Assembly: GCA_035967665.1 (NCBI GenBank)
Contig: JAYWLB010000086.1
Location: 15,797-79,796, forward strand
Reading direction: 5' to 3'
From: Arctic95D-9 sp035967665
GTDB lineage: Bacteria; Verrucomicrobiota; Verrucomicrobiia; Verrucomicrobiales; DEV007
DNA: 64,000 nucleotides
The notes under the pieces were generated by a model. It was not told the origin of the DNA and did no database searches. It saw only the letters and a program-made list of their open reading frames with translations. Made by a program: the position numbers and the translations under genes. Positions 1 to 8,440 of this stretch are shown here, piece after piece; position 1 is the first letter of the stretch; the number at the start of each line of letters is the position of its first letter.

Positions 1-88
1 AAGGTTAGAGAAAGCACCACGCGATACCAGTGAAAACTTAGTCGCTTTTTATACTGGCCCTCCACTGGAAAACGATAAAGGCGTGCTA

Positions 89-2671
89 CTATTCAGGCTC
101 AGGCTTTTGAAACAGCTTACGGAAGGGCTGCAAGGGACGCTGAGGCTGCGCCTCTCCACCGACCTCCCCATCTTCTTTCTGGCTCCCGAAAAGCCCCTGC
201 CCCAGTTTTTTAAGCCCTTCAACCGGTGCATTCGTCATCTCGGTAATGAGCTGGGCCGGCACCCTCCCCAGATTGGAAATATGTTTGGGCTTCCAGACCG
301 GATCTTTCCACGTTCCCGTGCACGAATAGGTCAGCAACTCGCTCACCGGCGTCAAAATCGCACTGCTGAGCTGATCCCGGGTATTCACGACCGCTTCAAA
401 ATCCACCCCTTTATCGACTAGCGACAATTCCCCGACTGACTTGACCCGGAACGAATTGGTAAGAGCTTCGAGATCAGACGTCTTAACAATGCCATTCACA
501 ATCTCGAAAGTGGCGCTCGCTTCCTTCGCAACGTTATTGCCGTCCCTTTCGCGCCCGCCACCGGAGACCACTTTGGAAAGCGGCCCGAGCAGCGGAATTG
601 CGAAAAGGTTCCCGTTCACAATCTTCGCAGCGCCCCTCCCCTGTAAATTGGCGACCGAACCGCCGCCGCCGGCAAACTCGAGACGGGCGTCGAGGAGCCC
701 CTTTGCCGAATCAACATCGCCATAGAGCTTTGTAATCGCCTCCAGCGGAACCCCTGTCACCCGGGCATCCCCCGCGAACGGCTTTGCCTCCGACCTCACA
801 TCGAGGGCATCAAACTTCAGGTCGAGATTGCCTCCAAAAACCCCGGCTCCGAAGCGGGTTAAATTGACCCGGCTCTTCTCGATTTTGATCTCACCGGAGG
901 GATTGCTCAGATCGAGTGTCTTACCGAGAAAGTCGTATTTTAAAGCACCGCCTCCGGAAAAAGACATTTCGAGAAAGTTGTTTCGCGCCTCGGAGCCCAC
1001 TTCCTCCGGCCGTCGCGCATCGAGAAGTCCGCTCAAACGGATCGTAGGAGATTCTTCGAATCGGTAACGAGTGAGATGGCGGGCAAGCTTCGGGCTGAAA
1101 GCCTGCGCCCCCTCGATCGGATTCACCGTCGAAACGACGCCTTTCACCGTCCACTGTTTCGTGGCAACGTCGCACTCTGCAAGCTCAGCGACGATGCGTC
1201 CCTCTTCCCGCGTTAGAACAATATCACGGAACCAGTGCGTTGAACCGTCCGATTCGACATCGGCTTCCATCTCCACAAAATCGACTCCATTGAGCCTGAA
1301 CTGACGAAGATCGATCTCCCCCTTATGCTGCCACGTGGCAGGAGACCAACTGGAACCCTTTCCAGCGGCAGTGATATAAACGTTCGATCGGTCACCGAAA
1401 TTCCAGGCGTCGATGAACTTCCGCCCTTTCTCGCTGAAGAACGGACGAAAAACGAGCGGATCGAGAGTGATCTCGGTTTCATAAAGCAAGGTCTCGAGGT
1501 CTTTCCCCGGCTCATACTTTAAGTTGAGGAAGGCAACTCCGGTCTTGTGATCCAGCCGGAGATTCCGCAGGTAAATGCGCTCGCCGGAAAGACTGAATCC
1601 GAAATCCAGACCGGAGAATACAGTTCCCCGGGTAACGAGCCGTCCCGCGCGAAAGTCACCGGTTACCTTTCCGGGAAAAGAGAGTTCGCCCTTCCCTATC
1701 GCGTTCAAATCAAGTTCACCTGAGGCTTTGATTCCCGCGGGCTGAAAGAAGACGACTTCCCTCAAAAGGTTATTTGTCGAGAACCAGGAGGCCAGCCCGA
1801 TCAGATCCGCCGAGGAATCGACATCAAACTGAAACAGATTCGTCTCTTCCGACCACTGCCCCGTTAGTTCAAATTCCCCGAAACGATCCCTGATCCTGAA
1901 TCGCTCTATCACGGCCGTATTCTCCATCCCGTTGAACCGGGCGGTAAGATCAAGCGACTCAAGCGTATGAACGGCTCCCTGCTTCCTGATTCCTCCGGTA
2001 TGGAGCGTCGCCTTCGCCGTCGTCGACATAAGGTCTCCAATCGCACTGCTGAATTCAAGATCGAGAAGTGGTTTCTCCTCTTCAAATTCAAAGTCGCGAA
2101 GCCACTGCACGATTGCCATCAACTGCTTACGCCGTTGCAGCATGTCATCAGGGTCTCTTTCTTTTGGTTCCGCAGTGCCTCTCAAAAGCGTCCCCTTCAC
2201 GGAAACTATAATGCCTTCAAATTCCGCCTCGGCTTTGAGGATTTCGATGACACTTTCCGTGATCACAATCCTGCCCGAAAGCCCATCCAGCTTCAATCGA
2301 CTCCCCGAAGGCTCCCCGGGGTCGATCGGCAGCGACAAACTCGCATCCTGAACATCGAGCGTCTTAACGAGAATTTTCTTGTTCAGAATATTGCTGAGAT
2401 CCACGTCCAGATAGACATCGTCGAGAAAGGCCACCTCCTGCAGCCGCGCCTCGTCCTCATAAAGTTTCACATCCTCGGCAACGAGTCCGCGGAAGGCTCC
2501 GAGGGTCAACTTCCCGATCTCCACGTAATAACCACGCTTTTCAAACTCCACCTCAATCGCATCCCGCCAGCTACGTGTGAATCCCTGCTTTCGCGCATAG
2601 ACAGCACCCCAGACAATCAGGCAGGCAGCCAGAATACAAAGGGTTACAAAGAGTCTACGGATAATGCGCAT
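89..2671 (-). CDS. AsmA-like envelope protein (860 aa)
   Basis: Long protein with one N-terminal membrane anchor (about residues 5-28, MRIIRRLFVTLCILAACLIV) followed by about 830 residues of beta-rich sequence. This is the layout of the AsmA/YhdP/TamB group, whose members span the periplasm and are implicated in moving lipids to, or organising, the outer membrane. The C-terminal third holds the low-complexity GLLDARLEFAGGG and LSKVVSGGGRERDG stretches seen in AsmA C-terminal domains, and ends in a Pro/Gln-rich tail. The start is an ATG directly before the hydrophobic segment. It is divergent from rsmD, with 163 bp between them. Family placement is by pattern and not by alignment; the exact subfamily is uncertain. 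Confidence 0.7.
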   Translation of the reverse strand: MRIIRRLFVTLCILAACLIVWGAVYARKQGFTRSWRDAIEVEFEKRGYYVEIGKLTLGAFRGLVAEDVKLYEDEARLQEVAFLDDVYLDVDLSNILNKKILVKTLDVQDASLSLPIDPGEPSGSRLKLDGLSGRIVITESVIEILKAEAEFEGIIVSVKGTLLRGTAEPKERDPDDMLQRRKQLMAIVQWLRDFEFEEEKPLLDLEFSSAIGDLMSTTAKATLHTGGIRKQGAVHTLESLDLTARFNGMENTAVIERFRIRDRFGEFELTGQWSEETNLFQFDVDSSADLIGLASWFSTNNLLREVVFFQPAGIKASGELDLNAIGKGELSFPGKVTGDFRAGRLVTRGTVFSGLDFGFSLSGERIYLRNLRLDHKTGVAFLNLKYEPGKDLETLLYETEITLDPLVFRPFFSEKGRKFIDAWNFGDRSNVYITAAGKGSSWSPATWQHKGEIDLRQFRLNGVDFVEMEADVESDGSTHWFRDIVLTREEGRIVAELAECDVATKQWTVKGVVSTVNPIEGAQAFSPKLARHLTRYRFEESPTIRLSGLLDARRPEEVGSEARNNFLEMSFSGGGALKYDFLGKTLDLSNPSGEIKIEKSRVNLTRFGAGVFGGNLDLKFDALDVRSEAKPFAGDARVTGVPLEAITKLYGDVDSAKGLLDARLEFAGGGGSVANLQGRGAAKIVNGNLFAIPLLGPLSKVVSGGGRERDGNNVAKEASATFEIVNGIVKTSDLEALTNSFRVKSVGELSLVDKGVDFEAVVNTRDQLSSAILTPVSELLTYSCTGTWKDPVWKPKHISNLGRVPAQLITEMTNAPVEGLKKLGQGLFGSQKEDGEVGGEAQPQRPLQPFRKLFQKPEPE

Positions 2672-2834
2672 GGTTGTCTAAAGAGAGAAGCTAACGCTTC
2701 GAAGCCGATGATCAAGCATATCAGAAACGCTGCCCAATTCGGGAAAACTCGTAAGCTTTCTGAGATTAAACGTTTGGAGAGGTCCCAACCTTGGAATAAT
2801 CTCAGGCCTTGTCGATAAGACCGTTGAATTTTCT

Positions 2835-3389
2835 ATGCGAATCATTGCAGGCAAAGCCGGAAGCATCCCGCTTCAAGTTCCGAAATCCCTGACCCGTCCG
2901 ACCACGGACCGGGTCAGAGAGTCCATTTTCTCGTCGCTGGGTGAACGTGTCATCGACGCAGCCGTTCTCGATCTCTTCGCCGGCTCCGGTTCACTGGGCA
3001 TCGAAGCCCTCAGCCGCGGTGCCAAATCCGCCGTCTTCGTCGACACGAGCCGACACGCCTGCGACAGCATCAATCACAATCTCGAAAAAGCCAAACTCAG
3101 TGGAGGAACGACACGCAGCAGCGACGTTCGCTCTTTCATCTCCAGCCGGTCGAGTGGCGAATTCGACCTCATTTTTGCCGACCCTCCCTATGCCAGGGAT
3201 GAAGACTCAGCAGCGATGGTCGAAGCTATTGTCACCTCTGAGTCTCTGCGCGGAAGCCTCTCCGGGGGAGGGCTCATGATTCTGGAAACCCTTGCATCCG
3301 CGGATCGCCCCGATCTCGCTCTCTGGGAAGTCGTCAGGGAGAAGCGCTACGGCAAAACAAAGGTCTTCTTTCTCAGCGCAGCCACCTGA
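2835..3389 (+). CDS. rsmD: 16S rRNA (guanine966-N2)-methyltransferase RsmD
   Basis: 184 residues, the usual RsmD length. It begins with the family signature MRIIAGKAGSIPL and then PTTDRVRESIFSSLG. The Rossmann SAM-binding motif VLDLFAGSGSLGIEALSRGA lies near residues 44-63, and the N6/N2-methyltransferase catalytic motif DPPY is in the segment FDLIFADPPYARD. The enzyme methylates G966 of 16S rRNA using S-adenosylmethionine. It is the first gene of a (+) run with waaA 12 bp downstream, so the two are probably cotranscribed. No strong promoter was recognised in the 163-bp divergent gap upstream. Confidence 0.93.
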   Translation: MRIIAGKAGSIPLQVPKSLTRPTTDRVRESIFSSLGERVIDAAVLDLFAGSGSLGIEALSRGAKSAVFVDTSRHACDSINHNLEKAKLSGGTTRSSDVRSFISSRSSGEFDLIFADPPYARDEDSAAMVEAIVTSESLRGSLSGGGLMILETLASADRPDLALWEVVREKRYGKTKVFFLSAAT

Positions 3390-3401
3390 ACCTTCACAAC
3401 C

Positions 3402-4772
3402 ATGCCCCGCGCGCTCGTCTACCTGATCTACAATCTACTCCTGCCTCTGGTGTTGCTCCTCGGCCTGCCCTCTTTCCTCATCAAAGGAATCCGGAGAGGC
3501 GGTCTCGCGCGGAATTTCAAACAACGCCTCGGCTTCTTCAGCCCCGCAACCCTGGCAAAATGGAAGGATGCCAGACCTGTCTGGATTCACGCTGTCAGCG
3601 TCGGGGAAGCCTTCATCGCCTTCAAAGTTATTGAGGAGTTACAGGCTCTCTCCCCCACTCAACCCATCGTTCTCAGCACCACGACAACGACCGGCATCGC
3701 CCTTGCTGTCGAAAAAGAGTCACCTACCCTGACCGTGATCCACAATCCGGTCGACATTCCCTTCATCACGGCCCGGGTCATCCGAAAGATCAACCCGCTC
3801 AAGCTCGTCCTCGTTGAAGCGGAAATTTGGCCCAACCTCGTAAGGCAGCTCCGGCGGAAATCGGTGCCGGTTCTGCTCATCAATGCCCGTCTTTCCCCCC
3901 GCTCGGAAAAGCGCTACCTGAAATTCCAAAAGGTGATCCAACCGGTATTTTCTCTCGTCAGCGGGGCCACGGTTCCCTACCCCGCAGACGTGCCGAGGTG
4001 GGCGGCACTCGGGATCCCCGAAAGCAGCACAAGAGTTACCGGAAGCATTAAGTTCGACGGTCTCGATGTCTCGGGAACAAACGAGGCACAGAGATCGGAA
4101 CTTGAAGAATGGCTCGCGAGCAAAGCCTTTCCGGAGAATGCGCGTGTCCTTCTCGCGGGGAGCACTCATCCCGGCGAAGAAAAGTATATCGCGGAGATCG
4201 CGAAGGAACTGCTCAGCCACGTTCCTGAGCTGGCCTTGATTATTGTGCCAAGACATGCCGAACGCGGAGAGGAAATTGCCAACGAACTGGAGGCGTCCGG
4301 GTTTTGCCCGGTCCTCAGAAACTCGACTAAACCTCACCTTACAAACGCACCATCCGACGACGGAGGTGGCATGCCTGTCTGGATTGCGAATACCACCGGC
4401 GAACTGAGAAGCTGGTATCAAATCGCCGAAGTCGTCGTCATCGGAAAAAGCTTCCTGAGCCGGGGAGGTCAGAACCCTGTTGAACCGGTCCTTGCCGGCA
4501 AGGCGACAGTGGTGGGTCCAAACATGGAAAACTTTACCGACGTTATCAATGACCTCCTCGCGATCAGAGGGATTCAGCAAGTACAGGGAGGCGGTGAACT
4601 GCGATCCGTTCTCGGAGAATTGTTCTCCAATGCCGAAACCGGAAAGTCCATGGCCGCTCGTGGAATCGAAGCGATGGAGCTTCACCGGGGGGCCACCAAA
4701 GAGAACGCAACGTTCATCCTTGAGTTTGAAGAATCTGCCACTGGACAGGACCGTGCAAACCCTTCAAGATAA
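3402..4772 (+). CDS. waaA: 3-deoxy-D-manno-octulosonic acid (Kdo) transferase
   Basis: 456 residues. An N-terminal membrane anchor (LLLPLVLLLGLPSFL) is followed by the GT30 N-terminal domain with VWIHAVSVGE and LVLVEAEIWPNLV, which hold the Glu residues conserved in Kdo transferases. The C-terminal half has the glycosyltransferase-B motifs VLLAGSTHPGEE, LIIVPRHAERGEE and GGQNPVEPVLAGKATVVGP. The enzyme adds Kdo from CMP-Kdo to lipid A precursor on the cytoplasmic face of the inner membrane, so this organism makes LPS. It lies between rsmD and plsY in an apparent operon. Whether it adds one Kdo or more cannot be read from the sequence. Confidence 0.93.
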   Translation: MPRALVYLIYNLLLPLVLLLGLPSFLIKGIRRGGLARNFKQRLGFFSPATLAKWKDARPVWIHAVSVGEAFIAFKVIEELQALSPTQPIVLSTTTTTGIALAVEKESPTLTVIHNPVDIPFITARVIRKINPLKLVLVEAEIWPNLVRQLRRKSVPVLLINARLSPRSEKRYLKFQKVIQPVFSLVSGATVPYPADVPRWAALGIPESSTRVTGSIKFDGLDVSGTNEAQRSELEEWLASKAFPENARVLLAGSTHPGEEKYIAEIAKELLSHVPELALIIVPRHAERGEEIANELEASGFCPVLRNSTKPHLTNAPSDDGGGMPVWIANTTGELRSWYQIAEVVVIGKSFLSRGGQNPVEPVLAGKATVVGPNMENFTDVINDLLAIRGIQQVQGGGELRSVLGELFSNAETGKSMAARGIEAMELHRGATKENATFILEFEESATGQDRANPSR

Positions 4773-4808
4773 ACCACTCTCGTTTTACCCTATCACTGCA
4801 CTCCGGTA

Positions 4809-5438
4809 ATGAATCTAATCTCCGACCTATATCAATACTGGTGGCTGCTGCTGGGGGCTTATGTAATCGGGGCGACTCCTTTCGGTTTTATTGCCGGAAA
4901 AATGAAAGGAATAGATATCCGGCAACACGGAAGCGGGAATATCGGTGCCACCAATGTTCTCAGAACTCTCGGAAAGCCAATCGGTATCACCGTTCTGGTC
5001 ATGGACATTCTCAAGGGGCTGCTGCCGGTCGTGTTTGCGCAATCACTCTCTGACAATTCGCTCGTTCACGTCGTCACTGCCATTGCCACTATTCTCGGCC
5101 ACAACTATACATTCTGGCTCGGATTCAAAGGCGGGAAAGGCATAGCCACGACGGGTGGAGCCGTCCTCCCTATCATGCCTTTCGCACTCGTCGCCGCAGT
5201 TATTGTCTGGATCATTACGGTAAAGACGACCCGATACGTCTCAGTCGCCTCAATCGCCGCGGCGATCACGATTCCTCTCATTATCACGATCAGGGGCCTG
5301 ATACAAAACAATCTGGATGCTGTCGTTTTAGGCCTGGGACTCTTTGTATGCATCCTCGCTATATGGAAGCACCGAAGCAATATCGGACGCCTTCGCCGGG
5401 GAGAGGAACTTCAGTTCGGTCGAAAGAAAACTTCGTAA
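4809..5438 (+). CDS. plsY: Acyl-phosphate:glycerol-3-phosphate acyltransferase PlsY
   Basis: 209 residues, integral membrane protein. The three PlsY motifs are visible: GSGNIGATNVLRTLGK near the N-terminus, then GHNYTFWLGFKGGKGIATTGG, and the C-terminal IWKHRSNIGRL. It transfers an acyl group from acyl phosphate to glycerol-3-phosphate, the first committed step of phosphatidic acid synthesis. The gene for the enzyme that supplies glycerol-3-phosphate (gpsA) begins 7 bp downstream, which makes the pairing functionally coherent. The start ATG is 36 bp after the waaA stop. Confidence 0.95.
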   Translation: MNLISDLYQYWWLLLGAYVIGATPFGFIAGKMKGIDIRQHGSGNIGATNVLRTLGKPIGITVLVMDILKGLLPVVFAQSLSDNSLVHVVTAIATILGHNYTFWLGFKGGKGIATTGGAVLPIMPFALVAAVIVWIITVKTTRYVSVASIAAAITIPLIITIRGLIQNNLDAVVLGLGLFVCILAIWKHRSNIGRLRRGEELQFGRKKTS

Positions 5439-5445
5439 ATTTAAG

Positions 5446-6450
5446 ATGGATATGATTAAGGAAGCAGCTGTTCTCGGAGCAGGTAGTTGGGGAACCGGAT
5501 TGTCGATCGCGCTGGCCGACCGTGGCATCGATGTAGTCCTTTACGGAAACGAGGCAGCGGTAGCCGATGACATCAATCTGCAGCACCGGAACTCAAAGTA
5601 TCTGCCCGAAATCGAACTGTCCGAGCGAATCTCCTGCTCCACCGACATGAAGGAGGTTTCAGGAAAACCGCTCATTCTCGTCGTGGTTCCCTCACAGGTC
5701 GCGGGAATCGTTCTTTCTCAACTCAAAGAAGCAGGCGTCCCCGAGTCGACGGTAATTCTGAACTGCACCAAAGGCATCGACCCCGGGGAAGGCAAGTTAA
5801 TGCATGAATTGATTGCGGAGATGTTTCCCGACAATCCCATGGCAGTTCTGTCAGGCCCGAGCCACGCGGAAGAAGTCGCGAATAAAATGGCAACCCTCGC
5901 TACCATTGGAACAAGCGATCCGAAAGTGGGGGCGATGGTTCAGGATGTATTCACCCTCCCCTGGTTCCGAACCTACACTACAGACGACGTTATCGGGATC
6001 GAGATTGGCGGCGTCTTGAAAAACATTTTTGCGATCGCCGCCGGAGCCATCGACGGCCTCGGTCTCGGTGACAACGCCAAAGCGGCGATGGTGACGAGAG
6101 GGCTCGCCGAGATGACCCGCCTCGGAACAGCGATGGGCGCACGGGAGAGCACCTTTCGCGGCTTGAGCGGAGTGGGCGACCTCATCGTGACCTGCTACAG
6201 TGAACACAGCCGCAACAACCGCGTCGGTCGCATGCTCGGTTCAGGCATGACTCTCGAAGCCGCAATTGCTGCGATGAACCAGGTCGCGGAAGGTGTCCCC
6301 AACGCTAAGAATGCCTATCACCTCGCAAAGAAACTGGGAGTACGCACTCCAATAATCGATCAGGCTTATGCGGTTCTCTACGAGGAAAAGCCCACCTCGG
6401 AAGCGCTCCGGGAACTGCTGAATCGTGACCCCCGCTCCGAAATCGACTAG
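5446..6450 (+). CDS. gpsA: NAD(P)+-dependent glycerol-3-phosphate dehydrogenase
   Basis: 334 residues from the ATG at 5446 (MDMIKEAAVLGAGSWGTGLS). The frame is open further upstream into plsY, but starting there would add 34 residues without family character before the Rossmann fold, so the shorter start is chosen. Visible motifs are the dinucleotide-binding GAGSWGTGLS, LSGPSHAEEV, the catalytic-lysine region IGGVLKNIFAIAAG, and SGVGDLIVTCYS. It reduces dihydroxyacetone phosphate to sn-glycerol-3-phosphate for phospholipid synthesis, feeding PlsY encoded just upstream. Confidence 0.95.
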   Translation: MDMIKEAAVLGAGSWGTGLSIALADRGIDVVLYGNEAAVADDINLQHRNSKYLPEIELSERISCSTDMKEVSGKPLILVVVPSQVAGIVLSQLKEAGVPESTVILNCTKGIDPGEGKLMHELIAEMFPDNPMAVLSGPSHAEEVANKMATLATIGTSDPKVGAMVQDVFTLPWFRTYTTDDVIGIEIGGVLKNIFAIAAGAIDGLGLGDNAKAAMVTRGLAEMTRLGTAMGARESTFRGLSGVGDLIVTCYSEHSRNNRVGRMLGSGMTLEAAIAAMNQVAEGVPNAKNAYHLAKKLGVRTPIIDQAYAVLYEEKPTSEALRELLNRDPRSEID

Positions 6451-6459
6451 TCCCCGGAG

Positions 6460-7191
6460 ATGAAGTTACGGACGATTGCCATCCTCGTATTCACACTCCT
6501 GCAGGTGAATGCGTTCGCAGCAAAGTGGGAACTCAGCTCCGGCACAGAACTGACAGGCGAACCCGTGCAATTTAATTTCAAGACCAAGCTCGTAAGCTGG
6601 AAAGATCCCATCACCGGTTCATTCAACGACGTTTCCGCTGAAAAGCTCTCCTACAAGACCAAACAAAGATTGATCCTCTCCCCTCTCATTCACCAAAGCT
6701 ACGCAGGAGAGCAGCTCTGGCCGAAAGAAAGACAGGCAATGCTTTTTAAATTATTCCTCCTTGCCGGCGTCTTCATGTGCGCCGGTTTCTGGGTCGCAGG
6801 TTGGCTGATCGCAGGGAAATGGAATCCTCTCAGTGCAAGCTTTGCCTTCATCGGTAGCTGGATCGTCGCAGGGATTTTTATCGTTATGTATCTCTTCCTG
6901 AACAGCCGTGTCGGCGAAGGCAACAGCGTCCTGATTCTCGGCATAATCTCCGCAGCAGGATTCGCCTCCCTTTTCACTTCGGCGATTTACGGCTGCACCT
7001 TTGTGAAAGGTTTGAAAATTTTCCTGTTCCAGGCTGTGACATCTATTTGCCTGCTCTTTATTTCCGCCTTCATCTTTGAACTGGCTGTCCCCGAAGAAAC
7101 TAAAGACAAAATCTGGACCAGGCACATCTTCATCCCCTCCGGACTTCAGGTAGCAACTCCGTCGCACCGCTCACTCGACCAGAGTTCGTAG
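6460..7191 (+). CDS. Exported N-domain plus four-helix membrane protein, SHD1-like
   Basis: 243 residues, starting 9 bp after gpsA with CCGGAG just upstream of the ATG. A signal-like segment (residues 1-21) is followed by about 50 residues that resemble the SLA1 homology domain 1 (SHD1) pattern: WELSSGTELTGEPV, then VSWKDPITGSF, then VSAEKLS. About four hydrophobic helices fill residues 88-215 (for example LAGVFMCAGFWVAGWLIAG and AFIGSWIVAGIFIVMYLF). No enzyme motif was recognised and the function is unknown. It is probably the last gene of the rsmD-waaA-plsY-gpsA run. Its 3' end overlaps the convergent cupin gene by 21 bp. The SHD1 assignment is an inference from spacing and a few residues. 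Confidence 0.65.
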   Translation: MKLRTIAILVFTLLQVNAFAAKWELSSGTELTGEPVQFNFKTKLVSWKDPITGSFNDVSAEKLSYKTKQRLILSPLIHQSYAGEQLWPKERQAMLFKLFLLAGVFMCAGFWVAGWLIAGKWNPLSASFAFIGSWIVAGIFIVMYLFLNSRVGEGNSVLILGIISAAGFASLFTSAIYGCTFVKGLKIFLFQAVTSICLLFISAFIFELAVPEETKDKIWTRHIFIPSGLQVATPSHRSLDQSS

Positions 7192-7659
7192 CCCGCTGAG
7201 GTATTCGCCGGCCCCTTCTTCGCCCTCCTTTGGTGCCCAATCGGCGAAAACTCGATCTGTCGCATCGAAGGGCCCGCGCTTGACTTCAAGGACCACGGTA
7301 TCGGGTCCCAATATGACAAGCCCGTGCCAAACACCGGCTTCAATATCGATCAAATCCCCCACCTCCAGGGTATAGCTTGCAGAAACGGTGCCGTCGTCCG
7401 CGAAGATGAAAAAGGCGAGGCGACCCGCCAGCATTTGAATCGTTTCCGAAGCGCCCTCACGGGGATGCCGGTGAGGCGGGACATAAGTATCGGGTTGAAA
7501 GAAATTCAGCATCCGCTGCACTGGCGCATCCTGCTGGCGATGAATCGGCATCAGGATCCGCCGGCGGGGACTTAACCGTGAAGCACGAACGCCCTCCTCC
7601 ATTTGTTGCTTTGATAGAATAAATACGTCCCCTGATGGGTTATCCAGCGCCAGTTTCAT
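7171..7659 (-). CDS. WbuC-like cupin-fold metalloprotein
   Basis: 162 residues. A single cupin domain shows the metal-binding pattern PPHRHPREGASETIQMLAG (HxH, then Glu), a mid segment LEVGDLIDIEAGVWHGLVIL with the second cupin His, and a C-terminal EVKRGPFDATDRVFADWAP. This matches the family annotated as WbuC, cupins often found near polysaccharide biosynthesis genes and of unproved enzymatic role. Here its neighbour is LPS/phospholipid biosynthesis, not an O-antigen cluster. It is convergent with the membrane-protein gene on the other strand (21-bp overlap) and appears monocistronic. Confidence 0.75.
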   Translation of the reverse strand: MKLALDNPSGDVFILSKQQMEEGVRASRLSPRRRILMPIHRQQDAPVQRMLNFFQPDTYVPPHRHPREGASETIQMLAGRLAFFIFADDGTVSASYTLEVGDLIDIEAGVWHGLVILGPDTVVLEVKRGPFDATDRVFADWAPKEGEEGAGEYLSGLRTLVE

Positions 7660-7728
7660 TGCAGCAAAAAGTGTCTCTATAAAAATTCCCGGTCTACCTC
7701 CCTATACGTTGATCCTTTTCAGGATTCA

Positions 7729-7758
7729 TTGACGTATGATTGGAACGAAGTCTATTCT
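7729..7758 (+). promoter_or_regulatory. Candidate promoter very close to a start codon
   Basis: TTGACG (7729-7734) and TATTCT (7753-7758) are separated by 18 bp, a fair match to a sigma-70 promoter. The ATG of the next gene lies only 6 bp beyond the -10 box, so transcription from here would give a leaderless or nearly leaderless mRNA. The TTG of the -35 box could also be read as an in-frame upstream start, which makes the reading ambiguous. Confidence 0.3.
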
Positions 7759-7764
7759 AACGCA

Positions 7765-8346
7765 ATGGAATCTCAATCACCACCACCCATTCAAGGCGGA
7801 AACGTTCAGGCCCCCGGCAGCAAGTGGCCCACCGCCCTCGGAATCATCGCGATCATTTTCGGAGTCGGGGGGATGCTCCAGGCGGTCATAGCTCCCTTCT
7901 CAGCGGCCATGACAAAAGGCTCCATGCAGGTTTTCGTGGAACAGGGAGCGGATCAGGCTCAAGTCGATGATTTCCTCGTCAAGCTGCAGTCCAACTCCTA
8001 TCTCAGCGGTGGCATCTCTCTCGTCCTCGGGCTGATTCTTCTGGTGGGCGGAATCATGGTTCTGAAACGAAAGCCGGTATCATCCGTCACCCTTCAGGCA
8101 TGGGCCGTGTTAAAAATTCTGGGCGGCGGTTTCATGATCTTCAAATCCATGGCGATCCAGAAGACGCAGATGGAAATCATGTTCACGGCAACCGGCGGTA
8201 GCGAAGCGGAAATGATCGGAAACATCACTCAGTATGCGTTGTGGTTCGGCCTCGCCTTTGGCTTTCTCTGGCTTATTGCTCTCCCCGTCTTCATCCTCAT
8301 CTGGTTCAACCGCGAGAAAATTAAAACACAAATGAGCGAGTGGTAA
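7765..8346 (+). CDS. Small integral membrane protein, unknown function
   Basis: 193 residues from the ATG at 7765 (MESQSPPPIQGG). An in-frame TTG at 7729 would add 12 residues but overlaps a candidate promoter. A Pro/Gln-rich N-terminus precedes about four hydrophobic helices (TALGIIAIIFGVGGMLQAVI, SGGISLVLGLILLVGGIMVL, a helix around KILGGGFMIF, and LWFGLAFGFLWLIALPVFIL). The loop between helices 1 and 2 is soluble and helical. No catalytic motif was recognised. Proteins of this plan are common as lineage-specific membrane proteins in Verrucomicrobiota. It stands alone between a divergent cupin gene and the caspase cluster. Confidence 0.65.
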   Translation: MESQSPPPIQGGNVQAPGSKWPTALGIIAIIFGVGGMLQAVIAPFSAAMTKGSMQVFVEQGADQAQVDDFLVKLQSNSYLSGGISLVLGLILLVGGIMVLKRKPVSSVTLQAWAVLKILGGGFMIFKSMAIQKTQMEIMFTATGGSEAEMIGNITQYALWFGLAFGFLWLIALPVFILIWFNREKIKTQMSEW

Positions 8347-8440
8347 CCTCACGGGAAAGAATCGAAGCCGGCTAAGTTCGATCCCTAAACGACATGAGCC
8401 ACAGGCAGCGACTGCGCCTCCGAAAATCACATTAATCACG

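Noticed and set aside
1967..2818. 283-codon plus-strand open frame opposite the AsmA-like gene
   Set aside because: It is antisense to a better-supported gene with a clear anchor and family layout, and has no domain of its own.
3720..4685. 321-codon minus-strand open frame within waaA
   Set aside because: It is antisense to an unmistakable waaA gene and its translation resembles no family.
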